A stretch of 64,000 bases of DNA from Streptomyces durmitorensis (GCF_023498005.1 NZ_CP097289.1:1922001-1986000); one strand, 5' to 3'; counted from the first letter of the stretch, positions 1 through 9,608 are shown. Notes: generated by a model not told the origin, from the letters alone. A program made the numbers and translations.

Positions 1-2674
1 CGACGGCACGCAGGCTCACCTTCCATGCCTCGGCGATGCCGGTCGCCGAGCCGGGGACGGGCGCCTCGAGCAACTCCTGCCTCTGCGTCTCGAAGAGCCT
101 CAGGTACTCGTCGACGGGCATCCGGGTCTCGGCCAGCCACGCCCCCGCCTGGACCAGCGCGAGGGGGAGCCTGCCGAGCTCCTCACAGAGGCGCTCGGCA
201 GGCCCAGCGGCCCCGCCATCCAGATACCTCGTCAACAGCTCGACCGCTTCCGGGAGTTCCAGCACGTCGAGAGGCAACATCGCGGCCGGAAGCGCGTGCC
301 AGCCCTCGGCATCCCGGCTGGTGATCAGAAAGCGGCCACCCGGACCCGTACGCCACACGAACGACCCCACATCTGCCGGGTCCACCGCGCCGTCCAGCAC
401 GAGCAGCCAGTCCTCATGGGCGCTCAACCACTGCAGGGCCCATTCCTTCTGCCGCTCCCGTTCCAGCAGACCGCCGAGCGACGGCGCCAGGGCAGCCGTG
501 AGATCCGCCAGACCTTCGTCGATGCGGACCTGCGATTCCGCGTTGATCCACCACACCATCGTGAACGCGTCATCCTCGAGTCCCCGTCTCGCCCACTCCC
601 AGGCCAGCGCGGTCTTCCCCACCCCTCCCATGCCGTGCAGGACGGTGGTGAAGTTCTCGGGGGGCGAGAGGAACCTGCGGAATCGCGCGTCCAGTTGAGC
701 GATCTCGTCCTGCCTGCCGACGAAGGGCTCCCTGGCCGGAAGGTTCGTGAGCCGTCGCGGACACGGCACCGAGGCGGCCGGTCCCGTCAGTGCTGCCGAC
801 CCGTCGGTGAGCTCCTCGCCTCGCGTCGGCGAATTAGGCGGTACGAGGGACATCAGCGCCACCTCGGACCCCAGCACCAGCTCGCACATCCCGGCCAGCT
901 CCTGCGTAGGCCGCTTGATGCCTCTCTCGATCTTGCTGAGGTGACTCTTGCTGTAGTGGACCATGTCGGCCAGCTCCGTGAGGGAGAGGCCGGCCGCGGT
1001 GCGGGCTCGGCGCAGTTCCTGTCCGAAGTCGGGCGGCAGCGTGATGTCGACCGTCATGGACGTCTCCACCACCGGGATCGCCGTACTCCGCAACAGCCCC
1101 AACGCCTCCTCGCTCACCAGCGCGAAGGGCTGCCCCGCGTCCCCGAGCCTCCGGCTGCCCGCCCCCTCCGCCACCGCCACGAGCGCGCGGAAGGCCCGCG
1201 GCGCCGAGCCCGCCCTGACCTCGATCTCCTCGCCGAGCCGCTCCAGCAGCTCGGCGACGGCGAGCGACTCCGGGCGCGGCAGGGTCTCGATCAGCGCACC
1301 GCGCGCACCCGGCACGAAGTCGTACAGGCCCGCTCCCGCGTCGACCGGCTCCAGCAGGCCGCTCAGGAGCACCTCCGCCAGGTCGCTCGGGCGCGACCCC
1401 GGTGTGACGCGCTGCTGGATCAGCCGCATCACCGGCAGCGCGGGCACGGACAGCGCGATGTGCGCCGCGAGATCGGCTGCCGTGGGCGAGGCCGCCGACT
1501 GGAAGCGCATGATGCGCTCGGCGATGGTCAAGTCCCCCTCGCTCGAGCGGGGTTCGGGGTGCGCGGCCGGGCGCGCGCTCACGTAGGTGACGGCCGTGTC
1601 CCGGTGCCGGTCGCCCGAGGCCGTCAGGAGCCCGGCCCAGTCGGCGAGCCAGTCGGGGGCCAGCTCGAGGACCGGGACGGGGACCGCGCCGGCGGGGCGT
1701 CTGGTGCGGCCGTCGTGCGGGGTGAAGCGCAGCCCCGTGTTCGGGGCGCTCGCGCGGGACGCGATCGCCCTGCCGGGGACGGCGGGGGCCGCCGTGCGCC
1801 GCCACAGCCGCTCCGGGAGCGGCTGCAGGATGGCGGTGGGTCCACGCCTCGCCCACCGGTGGATCGCCGGTCCGGCGCGCCCTTCCCACCAGTGCGGACC
1901 GGAGCAGTCGCTGAGCACGAGGACGACCTGACGGCCCGTCGGGTCGATCAGCGCCGCCGGGTCGACGGCCGGGCCGTCCGGCGCCGGCTGAATTCCCAGG
2001 CGCGTGCCCAGGTCCTTCAGATGCCACAGGCGTACGTCTCTGAACGCACCCGTCCGCTGCATCGCCTCGCGCAGCTCGCGCACCAGCGGCCGCCAGACCG
2101 TCATCGAGGGACCCGTGTCGACGACAAGCGCGAGGCTCAGGAGGCGGTCGGTGCCGGGGACCATGACGGGCGCCCAGGGGCGCACGTCCGGGCGGCGTGC
2201 CGCGCGGGCGGCGGTGGCCTCCTCGTCCAGGGCGGGGTGGCGCCGGTCGGGGACGGACTGCTTGAGCGGGCGCAGGGCGCGCTGGATCGCCAGTTCGTGA
2301 CGCAGGGCCTGTGGTGCGGGGACGAGCACCTCGTCCGCGTCCGTGCCGCGCTCGGCGAGGCCCCGTGCGAGGTGCAGGGCCGCCCGGTGTTCCCCGTCGA
2401 CGGCCACCTCTGCGTCCGCTCCGGGCTCGGCCGGGCCCGGGGCCTGCGCGCGAGCCGCGCCTTCCGTCGCACCCGTGATGCCGGCGGCGGGCCGCCCCGC
2501 CGGGAGGCCGCCGCCGGAGTGGGTCCCGGCGCCGACGAGCCCGGCCCCGGCGTTCGCGCCCTCCCCCGCTTCCGGAGGCAGCCGCTCCGCGAGCCACACC
2601 ATCTCCGCGAGCTGCAGCGGGGTGACCGGCGGCCCCAGCGCCTCCAGCGCGTCCCGCAGGCGGTCAATCGTCAT
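1..2674 (-). CDS. SAV_2336/vWA-like + XRE HTH + NB-ARC STAND protein (C-terminus off window)
   Basis: The frame is open from ATG 2674 to the window edge (at least 891 codons), so the C-terminus, where STAND proteins usually carry sensor repeats, is not seen. Residues ~1-530 resemble the actinobacterial SAV_2336 N-terminal module, with a MIDAS-like DTGPS at 186-190 (classical vWA is DxSxS). Residues ~545-605 form a Cro/XRE helix-turn-helix (YSKSHLSKIERG). An NB-ARC ATPase follows, with Walker A GMGGVGKT at 681-688 and a Walker B-like LLVLDG near 757-762. The start overlaps the MoxR gene by 11 bp, making this the distal visible gene of a four-gene operon. Inference: an NTP-driven switch that both senses and signals. 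An in-frame ATG at 1057 (residue 540) sits just before the HTH and could give a shorter HTH-NB-ARC form. Domain order is clear; function is inferred. Confidence 0.8.
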   Translation of the reverse strand, partial: MTIDRLRDALEALGPPVTPLQLAEMVWLAERLPPEAGEGANAGAGLVGAGTHSGGGLPAGRPAAGITGATEGAARAQAPGPAEPGADAEVAVDGEHRAALHLARGLAERGTDADEVLVPAPQALRHELAIQRALRPLKQSVPDRRHPALDEEATAARAARRPDVRPWAPVMVPGTDRLLSLALVVDTGPSMTVWRPLVRELREAMQRTGAFRDVRLWHLKDLGTRLGIQPAPDGPAVDPAALIDPTGRQVVLVLSDCSGPHWWEGRAGPAIHRWARRGPTAILQPLPERLWRRTAAPAVPGRAIASRASAPNTGLRFTPHDGRTRRPAGAVPVPVLELAPDWLADWAGLLTASGDRHRDTAVTYVSARPAAHPEPRSSEGDLTIAERIMRFQSAASPTAADLAAHIALSVPALPVMRLIQQRVTPGSRPSDLAEVLLSGLLEPVDAGAGLYDFVPGARGALIETLPRPESLAVAELLERLGEEIEVRAGSAPRAFRALVAVAEGAGSRRLGDAGQPFALVSEEALGLLRSTAIPVVETSMTVDITLPPDFGQELRRARTAAGLSLTELADMVHYSKSHLSKIERGIKRPTQELAGMCELVLGSEVALMSLVPPNSPTRGEELTDGSAALTGPAASVPCPRRLTNLPAREPFVGRQDEIAQLDARFRRFLSPPENFTTVLHGMGGVGKTALAWEWARRGLEDDAFTMVWWINAESQVRIDEGLADLTAALAPSLGGLLERERQKEWALQWLSAHEDWLLVLDGAVDPADVGSFVWRTGPGGRFLITSRDAEGWHALPAAMLPLDVLELPEAVELLTRYLDGGAAGPAERLCEELGRLPLALVQAGAWLAETRMPVDEYLRLFETQRQELLEAPVPGSATGIAEAWKVSLRAV

Positions 2675-3713
2675 GGTTCTGCGGCACGTCACCGCTGAGG
2701 AACGGCATCACCTGGTCCGCCAGTTCGAGGACGCTCTCCGGCTGCTCGCTGAACGAAGCGTGATGGCACATGTAGATCGCGTTCAGGAGTTGGTCGTTGG
2801 CGAGCAGGCCGCTGCTGCGACGCTCGAAGAAGCGCTGGATGATCTTCCGCGCACCGTCCGGGAGTTCGCCGTCCTGGCCGACCACGCCGACCAGGTGTTC
2901 CCTGACAATCGCGGTCAGCTCCTCGACGGTCGCGGGCTGCTTCAGGTTGACCGTGACGCACCGGCGCAGGAAGGCGGGCGGGAACTCGCGTTCGCCGTTG
3001 CTCGTCATGACGACCAGCGGGAAGGCCCGGCAGGTGACCGTGCCCTCGCGGATCTCCACGCGGTCGGTGGTGCTGTCGGCCGTCATCACCCTGGCGGTGG
3101 GTGCCGCGCGCCGGGCCAGCTCGACGAGTTCGTACGAGCCCTTCTCGAAGATGGTCAGGAGGTCGTTGGGCAGGTCGAAGTCGCTCTTGTCGATCTCGTC
3201 GACAAGGAGGACCCGTGGCTTTTCGAAGGGCAGCAGCGCGGTGCCGAGGGGGCCGAGACGGAGGTAGTCGCCGATGTCGTCCGTACTCGGTTTGCCGCCG
3301 TCCCGCGCCCGTTCGGCCCCGTACAGGCGGGTCAGGGGGTCGTACTCGTACAGCCCGTCCCGCAAGGCCACCCGGCTGGTGATCGGCCAGTGCAGGACCT
3401 TGCCGAGACCCAGTTCGTGGGCGACGGCGTAGGCGAGGGACGACTTCCCGGTGCCGGGGGCGCCGGTGACCAGCAGCGGCCTGCGCAGATAGAGGGCCGC
3501 GTTGACCTGACGGATCGCCTCCGCACCGGGGCGATAGCTGGCCGCCGCGTGCGGGTTGCCGGAGTCGCCGGGCGGGGTGCGCAAGGGCGGACCGCCGGTG
3601 AAGGTGCGCCACGGCGGCGGCTCGGGCAGGCGTCCGACGCCGTCGTGCGGTCGTCGAATCCCTTGGTAGATCTGCCAGTTCGGCGATCCGGCCGGGTGGT
3701 GGGCTTCGGACAT
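2664..3713 (-). CDS. MoxR-type AAA+ ATPase
   Basis: A 349-residue MoxR/AAA+ ATPase. After a Pro-rich N-terminus it shows Walker A GAPGTGKS at 84-91, Walker B LLVDEID at 169-175, and a sensor-1-like VVMTSN followed by FLRRC. MoxR proteins are chaperone-like ATPases that usually remodel a vWA-domain partner; here the SAV_2336/vWA-like protein is encoded directly downstream with an 11-bp overlap and a protease/VMAP-C protein directly upstream. The start was placed at ATG 3713 because it begins just after the upstream stop and follows a GGGGAG about 8 nt away; an upstream in-frame start at 3734 would overlap the protease gene. Family certain, cellular role inferred from context. Confidence 0.9.
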   Translation of the reverse strand: MSEAHHPAGSPNWQIYQGIRRPHDGVGRLPEPPPWRTFTGGPPLRTPPGDSGNPHAAASYRPGAEAIRQVNAALYLRRPLLVTGAPGTGKSSLAYAVAHELGLGKVLHWPITSRVALRDGLYEYDPLTRLYGAERARDGGKPSTDDIGDYLRLGPLGTALLPFEKPRVLLVDEIDKSDFDLPNDLLTIFEKGSYELVELARRAAPTARVMTADSTTDRVEIREGTVTCRAFPLVVMTSNGEREFPPAFLRRCVTVNLKQPATVEELTAIVREHLVGVVGQDGELPDGARKIIQRFFERRSSGLLANDQLLNAIYMCHHASFSEQPESVLELADQVMPFLSGDVPQNHDD

Positions 3714-3714
3714 C

Positions 3715-5427
3715 TCACGCACTCCCCATGGCAAGCGGAGGATCGGGCCTGCGTTCCGGGTCGTCCCAGAACAGCGTCAGCCGATGTCCGCAGTGATCGG
3801 CGCCCCCCTTGTTCGGGGAACGTGCTTCCTTGCGCAGCTTCATGACCTCGAACGGCAGCCGGTCCGGATCCAGGGCGCCGACCGCCTCAGCCAGCTGGGC
3901 CAGGAATTTCTCGGGCGCGCACGTCGCGTGCCCGCCGCCGCATTCGTGCCGCCGCCACAGCATGATCGGTACGCCGGTGTCGAGGGCCGCGGAGAGCCAG
4001 TCCGGCACGGGAGTTGCGGCGTAGGCCAGCGCGCACACCTCGTCGTCCGCGTCGAGCCAGTCGCGGAACTCCTCGTAGCCGTACGGCAGTGCGCATTCGA
4101 CGGGCTCGGGACGGGTCTCGCCCCGGGCCCGCACGGTCTGCCAGCGATTGCGGGTCAGCCGTGAGACGGTCAGTGGCTTGAGGCGGTCCATGTGCCTGAC
4201 CACCACGGGCACGGTGCGCATGGGGCGGGGGCGCGGGGCGCCGGGCTCGCGGATGTCCCACTCCTCGAAGGGCTCGCTCATGAGCCCTTCCGGCACCACG
4301 AACTCCAGCATCCAGTCGAAGTCGTGGACCCTGGCGACCTGTTCGGCGAGACAGCCCTCGACCTTGGCCCGCACCTGGTCGCGGCGGACCCGGACGGGCC
4401 CCGCACGGGCGACCTGCACTCCGTCGATCACCGTGCTCACGCTCATCTCGAGGCTCGCACCGCGCGTGAGCGGTTCGAGCCTGACCATGACCGAGCCCAC
4501 CGGCGCCGGGGCGGCGGGCGGTGCGTGTGCCGCCCGCGCCGCGTACTGCGGCAGCCTGCGCCGCATCCAGGCGTCGATGCGGTGCCGGTCCGCGCCCGGT
4601 ACGTGCGTCATGAGCTCGGTCAGGAGCCGGAGCAGCCGGTCCCCGCCCGCCATGTCCTCGCCGACGTAACGCACCGCCGACCACAGCGACGTGAAGGCCG
4701 GAAGGGGGCGCCGGAAGGTGGGGAAGGCCCGCTGGACGATCAGCTCCGGTGCCACGCCCGGCCTGACCCCCTCAAGGAGCTCGCGCAGTTCGCGGCGCGG
4801 TTCGTCCGGCAGCCAGTCCAGCGGCAGCAGGTCGTCGAGGCCTTCCCAGTAGCGGCGGATCGTGTCGAGCGGCAGCATCCGTCCGAGGTAGCCCTCGTGG
4901 TCGCCGTCGAGCACGGCGTCGGTGACCATGCCGACGACCATCCCGGTCGCCGGGTCGTACACCGCGGAACCGCTGAACCCCTCGTCCAGGCGGGCCAGAT
5001 GGGCCTGCTCGACGTCGATCTCCAGCCACTCCTGGCGCAGCAGCCGGTCCGCGCTGGTGCGCAGCGTGACATGGATGCCGTCCTCCTCGTGCCCCCGCGG
5101 GAATCCCAGGGCGCGCAGTTCGTGTGCGGCCTTCCCCATGCGCGGCAGCAGCGTGTCGAACGGCGCGAAGGCGCACGCGGGGACGGGCAGCGGCTCCTGG
5201 AGCTCGACGACCGCCACATCACCGAGGTCACCCAGCCGCTTCCAGTCGCCGGACCACGCCACGGTCGCGGGCAGTGCGCCGGTGACGCCGGGCAGGGTGA
5301 CCGAGACCTCGGCCAGACCGTGGACCACGTGGGCACAAGTGATCAGCCGGGTGCTGTCGACCAGTACGCCCGCCCCTCGCGGGGATCCTTCGGCGGTGCC
5401 GATGCGGGCACGCCAGTGCATGCCCAC
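3715..5427 (-). CDS. Trypsin-like serine protease with VMAP-C-like C-terminal domain
   Basis: About 570 residues. The N-terminal third is a chymotrypsin-fold protease with a complete triad: H33 (ITCAHVV), D70 (LGDVAVVEL) and S154 (GFSGSAVYD). No signal peptide is visible, so it is likely intracellular. Residues ~200-300 form a helical linker (many Leu/Arg), and the C-terminal ~270 residues match the vWA-MoxR-associated protein C-terminal (VMAP-C) pattern, including LEFVVPEGLM...EEWD. Two starts are possible, GTG 5427 or ATG 5421; both lie 2-8 nt past the TCD1 stop. In described vWA-MoxR-VMAP conflict systems the VMAP protein is the effector bearing a peptidase or other toxic domain. Inference: the protease is released or activated when the MoxR/STAND partners sense a trigger. 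Confidence 0.85.
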   Translation of the reverse strand: MGMHWRARIGTAEGSPRGAGVLVDSTRLITCAHVVHGLAEVSVTLPGVTGALPATVAWSGDWKRLGDLGDVAVVELQEPLPVPACAFAPFDTLLPRMGKAAHELRALGFPRGHEEDGIHVTLRTSADRLLRQEWLEIDVEQAHLARLDEGFSGSAVYDPATGMVVGMVTDAVLDGDHEGYLGRMLPLDTIRRYWEGLDDLLPLDWLPDEPRRELRELLEGVRPGVAPELIVQRAFPTFRRPLPAFTSLWSAVRYVGEDMAGGDRLLRLLTELMTHVPGADRHRIDAWMRRRLPQYAARAAHAPPAAPAPVGSVMVRLEPLTRGASLEMSVSTVIDGVQVARAGPVRVRRDQVRAKVEGCLAEQVARVHDFDWMLEFVVPEGLMSEPFEEWDIREPGAPRPRPMRTVPVVVRHMDRLKPLTVSRLTRNRWQTVRARGETRPEPVECALPYGYEEFRDWLDADDEVCALAYAATPVPDWLSAALDTGVPIMLWRRHECGGGHATCAPEKFLAQLAEAVGALDPDRLPFEVMKLRKEARSPNKGGADHCGHRLTLFWDDPERRPDPPLAMGSA

Positions 5428-5429
5428 GC

Positions 5430-5762
5430 CTATCCGTTCCGTGCGTCCCCGCGGGACCAGGTCAGTTTGACGGTCAGGTGTCCCTCGGCCGCGGTCTTGG
5501 CGATGACGGCACCCGCGACGGCACTGAGCTTGACGCCGAACTCCAGCTCGATCTGGTCGGGGTCGAGGGCAGTGGAGCGGAACGTGTGCAGGGCGGACAT
5601 CGCCGCGCCGCGCACATTGTCCAGCGCCGACTCCAACCGGCCCTGGACGTCGATGACTTCCCCGCGGTCCCCGCGCGCCACCGACCTGAAGCCGGGATCC
5701 TTGGAATCCACCTCGACGACGACTGGCCCCTCGTTGGACTCCCAGCGCATCAGTTCGTTCAC
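5430..5762 (-). CDS. Trypsin-co-occurring domain 1 (TCD1, CU044_2847-like) protein
   Basis: A 110-residue protein resembling the CU044_2847/TCD1 family, small alpha-beta proteins found beside trypsin-like proteases in actinobacterial conflict operons. It starts NELMRWESNEGPVVVEVD and ends in a beta-rich segment (HLTVKLTW). Start chosen at GTG 5762 because AAGGAG lies 11 nt upstream (complement of 5774-5779); the open frame continues to 5876 but that extension has no family-like sequence. It is the first gene of the leftward operon, ending 2 nt before the protease start. Its biochemical role is not established; inference is an adaptor or inhibitor of the linked protease. Confidence 0.8.
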   Translation of the reverse strand: MNELMRWESNEGPVVVEVDSKDPGFRSVARGDRGEVIDVQGRLESALDNVRGAAMSALHTFRSTALDPDQIELEFGVKLSAVAGAVIAKTAAEGHLTVKLTWSRGDARNG

Positions 5763-5830
5763 GGGGTGACTCGCTCCTTCGGTCGATGCGTCAAACGTAT
5801 CGCCAACAGAACTTCCCTTACCGGGTAGTT

Positions 5831-5847
5831 GGCAGATACGTATGCCA
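5831..5847. promoter_or_regulatory. Palindromic site upstream of the TCD1-protease operon
   Basis: The 8-bp perfect palindrome ATACGTAT (5836-5843) sits in a partly symmetric context (GGCAG...TGCC) about 75 bp upstream of the TCD1 start. A related half, GATACGTTTG on the minus strand, lies closer to the gene (around 5790-5800). This is A+T-rich against its surroundings, as promoters or operators are here. No regulator can be assigned; the XRE domain of the operon's own large protein is a speculative candidate. Confidence 0.3.
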
Positions 5848-5999
5848 CTGTGACCTGGCGAGACCGCCTCGGGCACGCGCGCACGCTGATCCCCGCAGCC
5901 GCGCGGCTGCGGTCACCGCAGAGCCGCTCCGAGCTGCCCGGCCCGCAGGCCGCCGAAGGGCACACCTCACCCTGTACGCCCGCCCCGGCCACTGCCCGC

Positions 6000-6929
<930 letters not shown>

Positions 6930-7133
6930 CGTCTCTGCCGCCGCCTTCGGTGCGCTGGTGGGTGGGCCGCCGAGCGGGCCCTCGGACCGGTTCCCAGCTT
7001 GCGCCGCCGCCCTTGCCTTGGCCAGCCGACTTGCGGTTTCGGCAAATCGAGGGTTCGTGCTGCGATGCCTGGCATGCGTCTCGGCCGCCGTGGAGGCCAA
7101 CTCCGCCCGGAGTCAAGGGGGTTCGAGCACGGT

Positions 7134-7877
7134 TCACCCGGCGGGCGGCCTCCGGAACGACCTCAGCGTGAACCGCGGGTCGGGGCGCGGCACCTCCTGG
7201 TCGGGCAGGGCCGCGAGCCCCGCCGCGAGCCGTGCGGCCTGCGGGCCGTCGGGCGGGATCTGGGTGAACCACCCCCGGTGGATGTCGTCGACCGTGGAGC
7301 GGGGCGTGCGGCCCTGGCCGTGGCCGCGGAACCGGGCTCCGCCCGCCGGTGTCAGACCCTGCGCGGTCGCGTACGCCTCGACCGCCTGGGCGCGGTCGAC
7401 CGCCTTGCGGACCGGGCGCGGGGCGAGCACGGCGTCGATGTCGCTGCCCACGTCGTGCGCGGCGGCCTTGTCGACGGTCGTGACGAACACGCCGCCGGGC
7501 CGCAGCACCCGGGCGCACTCGGCGGCGACCGCCGCCGCCTCGTCGGGGCCGGAGAGCAGATGCAGCAGCCACACCGCGGACACCGCGTCGAACGAGGCGT
7601 CGGGGAAGGGAAGCCGGCGGCTGTCGCCCAGGACAATGGCGCCCGGCAGCCGCCCCGACGCCATGCGCGCCATGTTGTACGCCGCGTCGACCCCGGTCAC
7701 CCGCAGGCCCGCCCCGGCGAGGCGCCGGGTGACCAGGCCCGTGCCGCAGGCCACGTCCAGGAGGGTGCCGGTGCCCGGCGCCAGCAGGCCGAGGACCGCG
7801 GCGGCAGCGGCGTCGGCGCGCGGCTCGCCGCCGCGCGAGGCGTCATAGCGGTCGGCTTCCTTGCCGTAGTCCAGCAT
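7134..7877 (-). CDS. Class I SAM-dependent methyltransferase
   Basis: A 247-residue Rossmann methyltransferase with motif I LLDVACGTGLVTRRLA, GVDAAYNMA at the acidic loop, LPFPDASFDAVSAVWLLH at motif II/III and VLRPGGVF after it, as in UbiE/Methyltransf_11 proteins. The region after residue ~150 is divergent, so the substrate cannot be named. It is encoded 6 nt downstream of the pterin dehydratase gene on the same strand and is probably co-transcribed with it. No signal peptide or membrane segment; a cytosolic enzyme. Confidence 0.8.
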   Translation of the reverse strand: MLDYGKEADRYDASRGGEPRADAAAAAVLGLLAPGTGTLLDVACGTGLVTRRLAGAGLRVTGVDAAYNMARMASGRLPGAIVLGDSRRLPFPDASFDAVSAVWLLHLLSGPDEAAAVAAECARVLRPGGVFVTTVDKAAAHDVGSDIDAVLAPRPVRKAVDRAQAVEAYATAQGLTPAGGARFRGHGQGRTPRSTVDDIHRGWFTQIPPDGPQAARLAAGLAALPDQEVPRPDPRFTLRSFRRPPAG

Positions 7878-7883
7878 CGGCGC

Positions 7884-8189
7884 TCAGACCGCCCCGTGCC
7901 CGACCGCCAACTCCTCGACCCTGCCCGCGAGTTCGAAGTCGAGGGCGGTGAGCGCGCCGCCGGCGCTGTGCGTGTTCACGGACAGCGCGACGGTGTTGTA
8001 GCCGAGCTTCAGGTCGGAGTGGTGGCCGAGCTCTTCCTGGATCTGCGCGATGTGGACGACCATCGCGGTCGCCGCGAAGTGCGAGGCGAGCTGGAAGGAG
8101 CGGGTGATCCTGTCGCCTTCGAGCGACCAGCCGGGCAGCTCCGCCAGGCGCTCCTCGACGTCCTTCTGTGACAGCGGTTCGACTGACAT
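7884..8189 (-). CDS. 4a-hydroxytetrahydrobiopterin (pterin-4a-carbinolamine) dehydratase
   Basis: A 101-residue protein, the usual length of the PhhB/PCD family. The signature HHSDLKLGYNTVALSVNTH covers residues 56-74, with H56, H57 and H74 as the expected active-site histidines and D59 nearby. The enzyme dehydrates 4a-hydroxytetrahydropterin so the cofactor of aromatic amino-acid hydroxylases can be recycled; no hydroxylase is in this window. The start ATG 8189 follows a GAAAGGGG ribosome-binding site. It leads a probable two-gene unit with the methyltransferase at 7134-7877 and is divergent from the XRE regulator at 8356. Confidence 0.9.
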   Translation of the reverse strand: MSVEPLSQKDVEERLAELPGWSLEGDRITRSFQLASHFAATAMVVHIAQIQEELGHHSDLKLGYNTVALSVNTHSAGGALTALDFELAGRVEELAVGHGAV

Positions 8190-8343
8190 GGCCGCGCCCC
8201 TTTCCGTGCGTATGACGTGCGCATGGCGTACGCGTGTACGTATATCTCTCAGCCTGCCACATCGCCTCCCGCGAGGCCCTGATCAGGCCACCCGCCGGGG
8301 AAGCGCGAGCCGCGGACCCCGGCGGACCGCGAACGCCTTCGAT

Positions 8344-8349
8344 TACTGT
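8344..8349 (+). promoter_or_regulatory. -10 element of a probable leaderless transcript
   Basis: TACTGT fits the TANNNT -10 consensus and lies exactly at -12 to -7 relative to the A of the ATG at 8356. No ribosome-binding site precedes that ATG, so the XRE regulator mRNA probably starts at its start codon, which is common in Streptomyces. No convincing -35 hexamer is seen. Confidence 0.4.
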
Positions 8350-8355
8350 CTGGGT

Positions 8356-9177
8356 ATGACAACTGCCGCGTCCGCCAAGGAAAGCACCGGTGTCGGCCCG
8401 CTCCTGCGCGGCTGGCGCGAGCGGCGCAAGGTGAGCCAGCTCGACCTGGCCCTGCGCGCGGACTCCTCGGCACGCCACATCAGCTTCATCGAGACCGGCA
8501 GGTCACGCCCGAGCGAGGAGATCGTCCTACGCCTCGCCGAGCACCTCGACGTACCCGTGCGGGAGCGCAACTCGCTGCTCCTGGCGGCCGGTTACGCCCC
8601 CCGGTTCCGCGAGACCCCGCTGGACGACCCCTCGATGGGCGCCCTGCGCGAGGGCATCGAGCAGCTCCTGCGCGGCTACGAGCCCTATCCCGCCCTGGTC
8701 GTCGACGCGACGTACGACGTGGTCGCCGCGAACCGAGGCATCGCGATGATCCTGGACGGCGTCCCCGAGCACCTTCTGCGGCCACCCCTGAACGCCATGC
8801 GGCTCACGCTCCACCCGGAGGGGCTCGCCCCCAAGATCCGCAACCTGCGCGAGTGGCGGGGGCACCTGCTGCACCAGATGGAGCGGCAGATCGCGCTGCA
8901 GCGGTCCGACGCGCTGCGCGCGGTGTACGAGGAGGTGGCGGCGTACCCGGTGGTGGATCCCGGGGTCGACGTCTTCGAGGAGGACGGACCGCGAAGCGCC
9001 ATGCCGTACTTCGCGCTGCCGCTGCGCATCGAGCACGACGGGCACCTGCTCTCCTTCGTCTCGTCGATCTCGACCTTCAACACCCCCATGGACGTGACGG
9101 TCGCCGAGCTGGCCATCGAGACGCTCCTCCCGGCCGACCCGGCGACGGTCAAGTACCTCCAGTCCTCGGTGTCCTGA
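8356..9177 (+). CDS. XRE regulator with MmyB-like ligand-binding domain
   Basis: A 273-residue transcription factor. Residues ~12-75 are a Cro/XRE helix-turn-helix (KVSQLDLALRADSSARHISFIETGRSRPS), followed by the MmyB/MltR-like sensor domain (YPALVVDATYDVVAANRG), a PAS-like fold known in actinobacterial XRE regulators to bind small hydrophobic ligands. Start at ATG 8356; upstream in-frame codons lack a ribosome-binding site and family-like sequence. It is divergent from the pterin dehydratase/methyltransferase pair, which is its most likely target by position. Ligand unknown. Confidence 0.88.
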   Translation: MTTAASAKESTGVGPLLRGWRERRKVSQLDLALRADSSARHISFIETGRSRPSEEIVLRLAEHLDVPVRERNSLLLAAGYAPRFRETPLDDPSMGALREGIEQLLRGYEPYPALVVDATYDVVAANRGIAMILDGVPEHLLRPPLNAMRLTLHPEGLAPKIRNLREWRGHLLHQMERQIALQRSDALRAVYEEVAAYPVVDPGVDVFEEDGPRSAMPYFALPLRIEHDGHLLSFVSSISTFNTPMDVTVAELAIETLLPADPATVKYLQSSVS

Positions 9178-9221
9178 CCGCCTCTCGTGGAATCTGGTGA
9201 CATCTCGTGAAAGGGGACCCC

Positions 9222-9608
9222 ATGGGGACCAAGCAGTTCAGCGGCCATCCCGACGAAGCGGACCTCACGCGCGCCGACTCCCTGGCCCGCGAGATCTTCT
9301 CGGGTGTGGCCAACAAGTGGGCGCTCCTGATCATCAACGCCCTGGCCGACCGGACGCTGCGCTTCACCGAGGTGCGGGCCGCGGTGGACGGCATCAGCCA
9401 CAAGATGCTCACCCAGACCCTGCGCGGCCTGGAGCGCGACGGCGTCGTGCACCGCACGGTGTACGCCACCGTGCCGCCACGCGTCGAGTACCGCCTGACC
9501 GAGGCGGGCGAGGGGCTGCTCGCCACGGTCGACGGCATGTGCGCCTGGACGCACCGGTACCTCGCCGAGATCGAGGCCGCCCGCAGCCGCTTCGACGCGC
9601 GGTCCTAG
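9222..9608 (+). CDS. HxlR-family winged-helix regulator
   Basis: A 128-residue HxlR-type (DUF24) regulator: one winged helix with the family pattern ANKWALLIINALADRTLRF, then ISHKMLTQTLRGLERDGVV and the wing PPRVEYRLTEAG. There is no Cys near the N-terminus of the kind used by redox-sensing members. Start placed at ATG 9222, after AAAGGGG with a good spacing; a GTG at 9207 is in frame but poorly placed. Its stop overlaps the stop of the convergent membrane-protein gene: both use the shared CTAG at 9605-9608. Confidence 0.85.
   Translation: MGTKQFSGHPDEADLTRADSLAREIFSGVANKWALLIINALADRTLRFTEVRAAVDGISHKMLTQTLRGLERDGVVHRTVYATVPPRVEYRLTEAGEGLLATVDGMCAWTHRYLAEIEAARSRFDARS

Noticed and set aside
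296..2698. Long rightward open frame of 800 codons antisense to the STAND gene
   Set aside because: Arg/Pro/Gly-rich with no domain signature; it arises because the G+C-rich minus-strand gene leaves few stops in the opposite frame. The same applies to antisense frames at 4192-5769, 5829-8171, 10279-13242, 17321-20215, 20323-22482, 21996-23798, 23110-25677 and 56516-58633.
6930..7133. Possible cobalamin or other riboswitch upstream of the His-rich methyltransferase
   Set aside because: GGGAACCGGT-like fragments occur but the ordered conserved boxes of the B12 riboswitch are not present.
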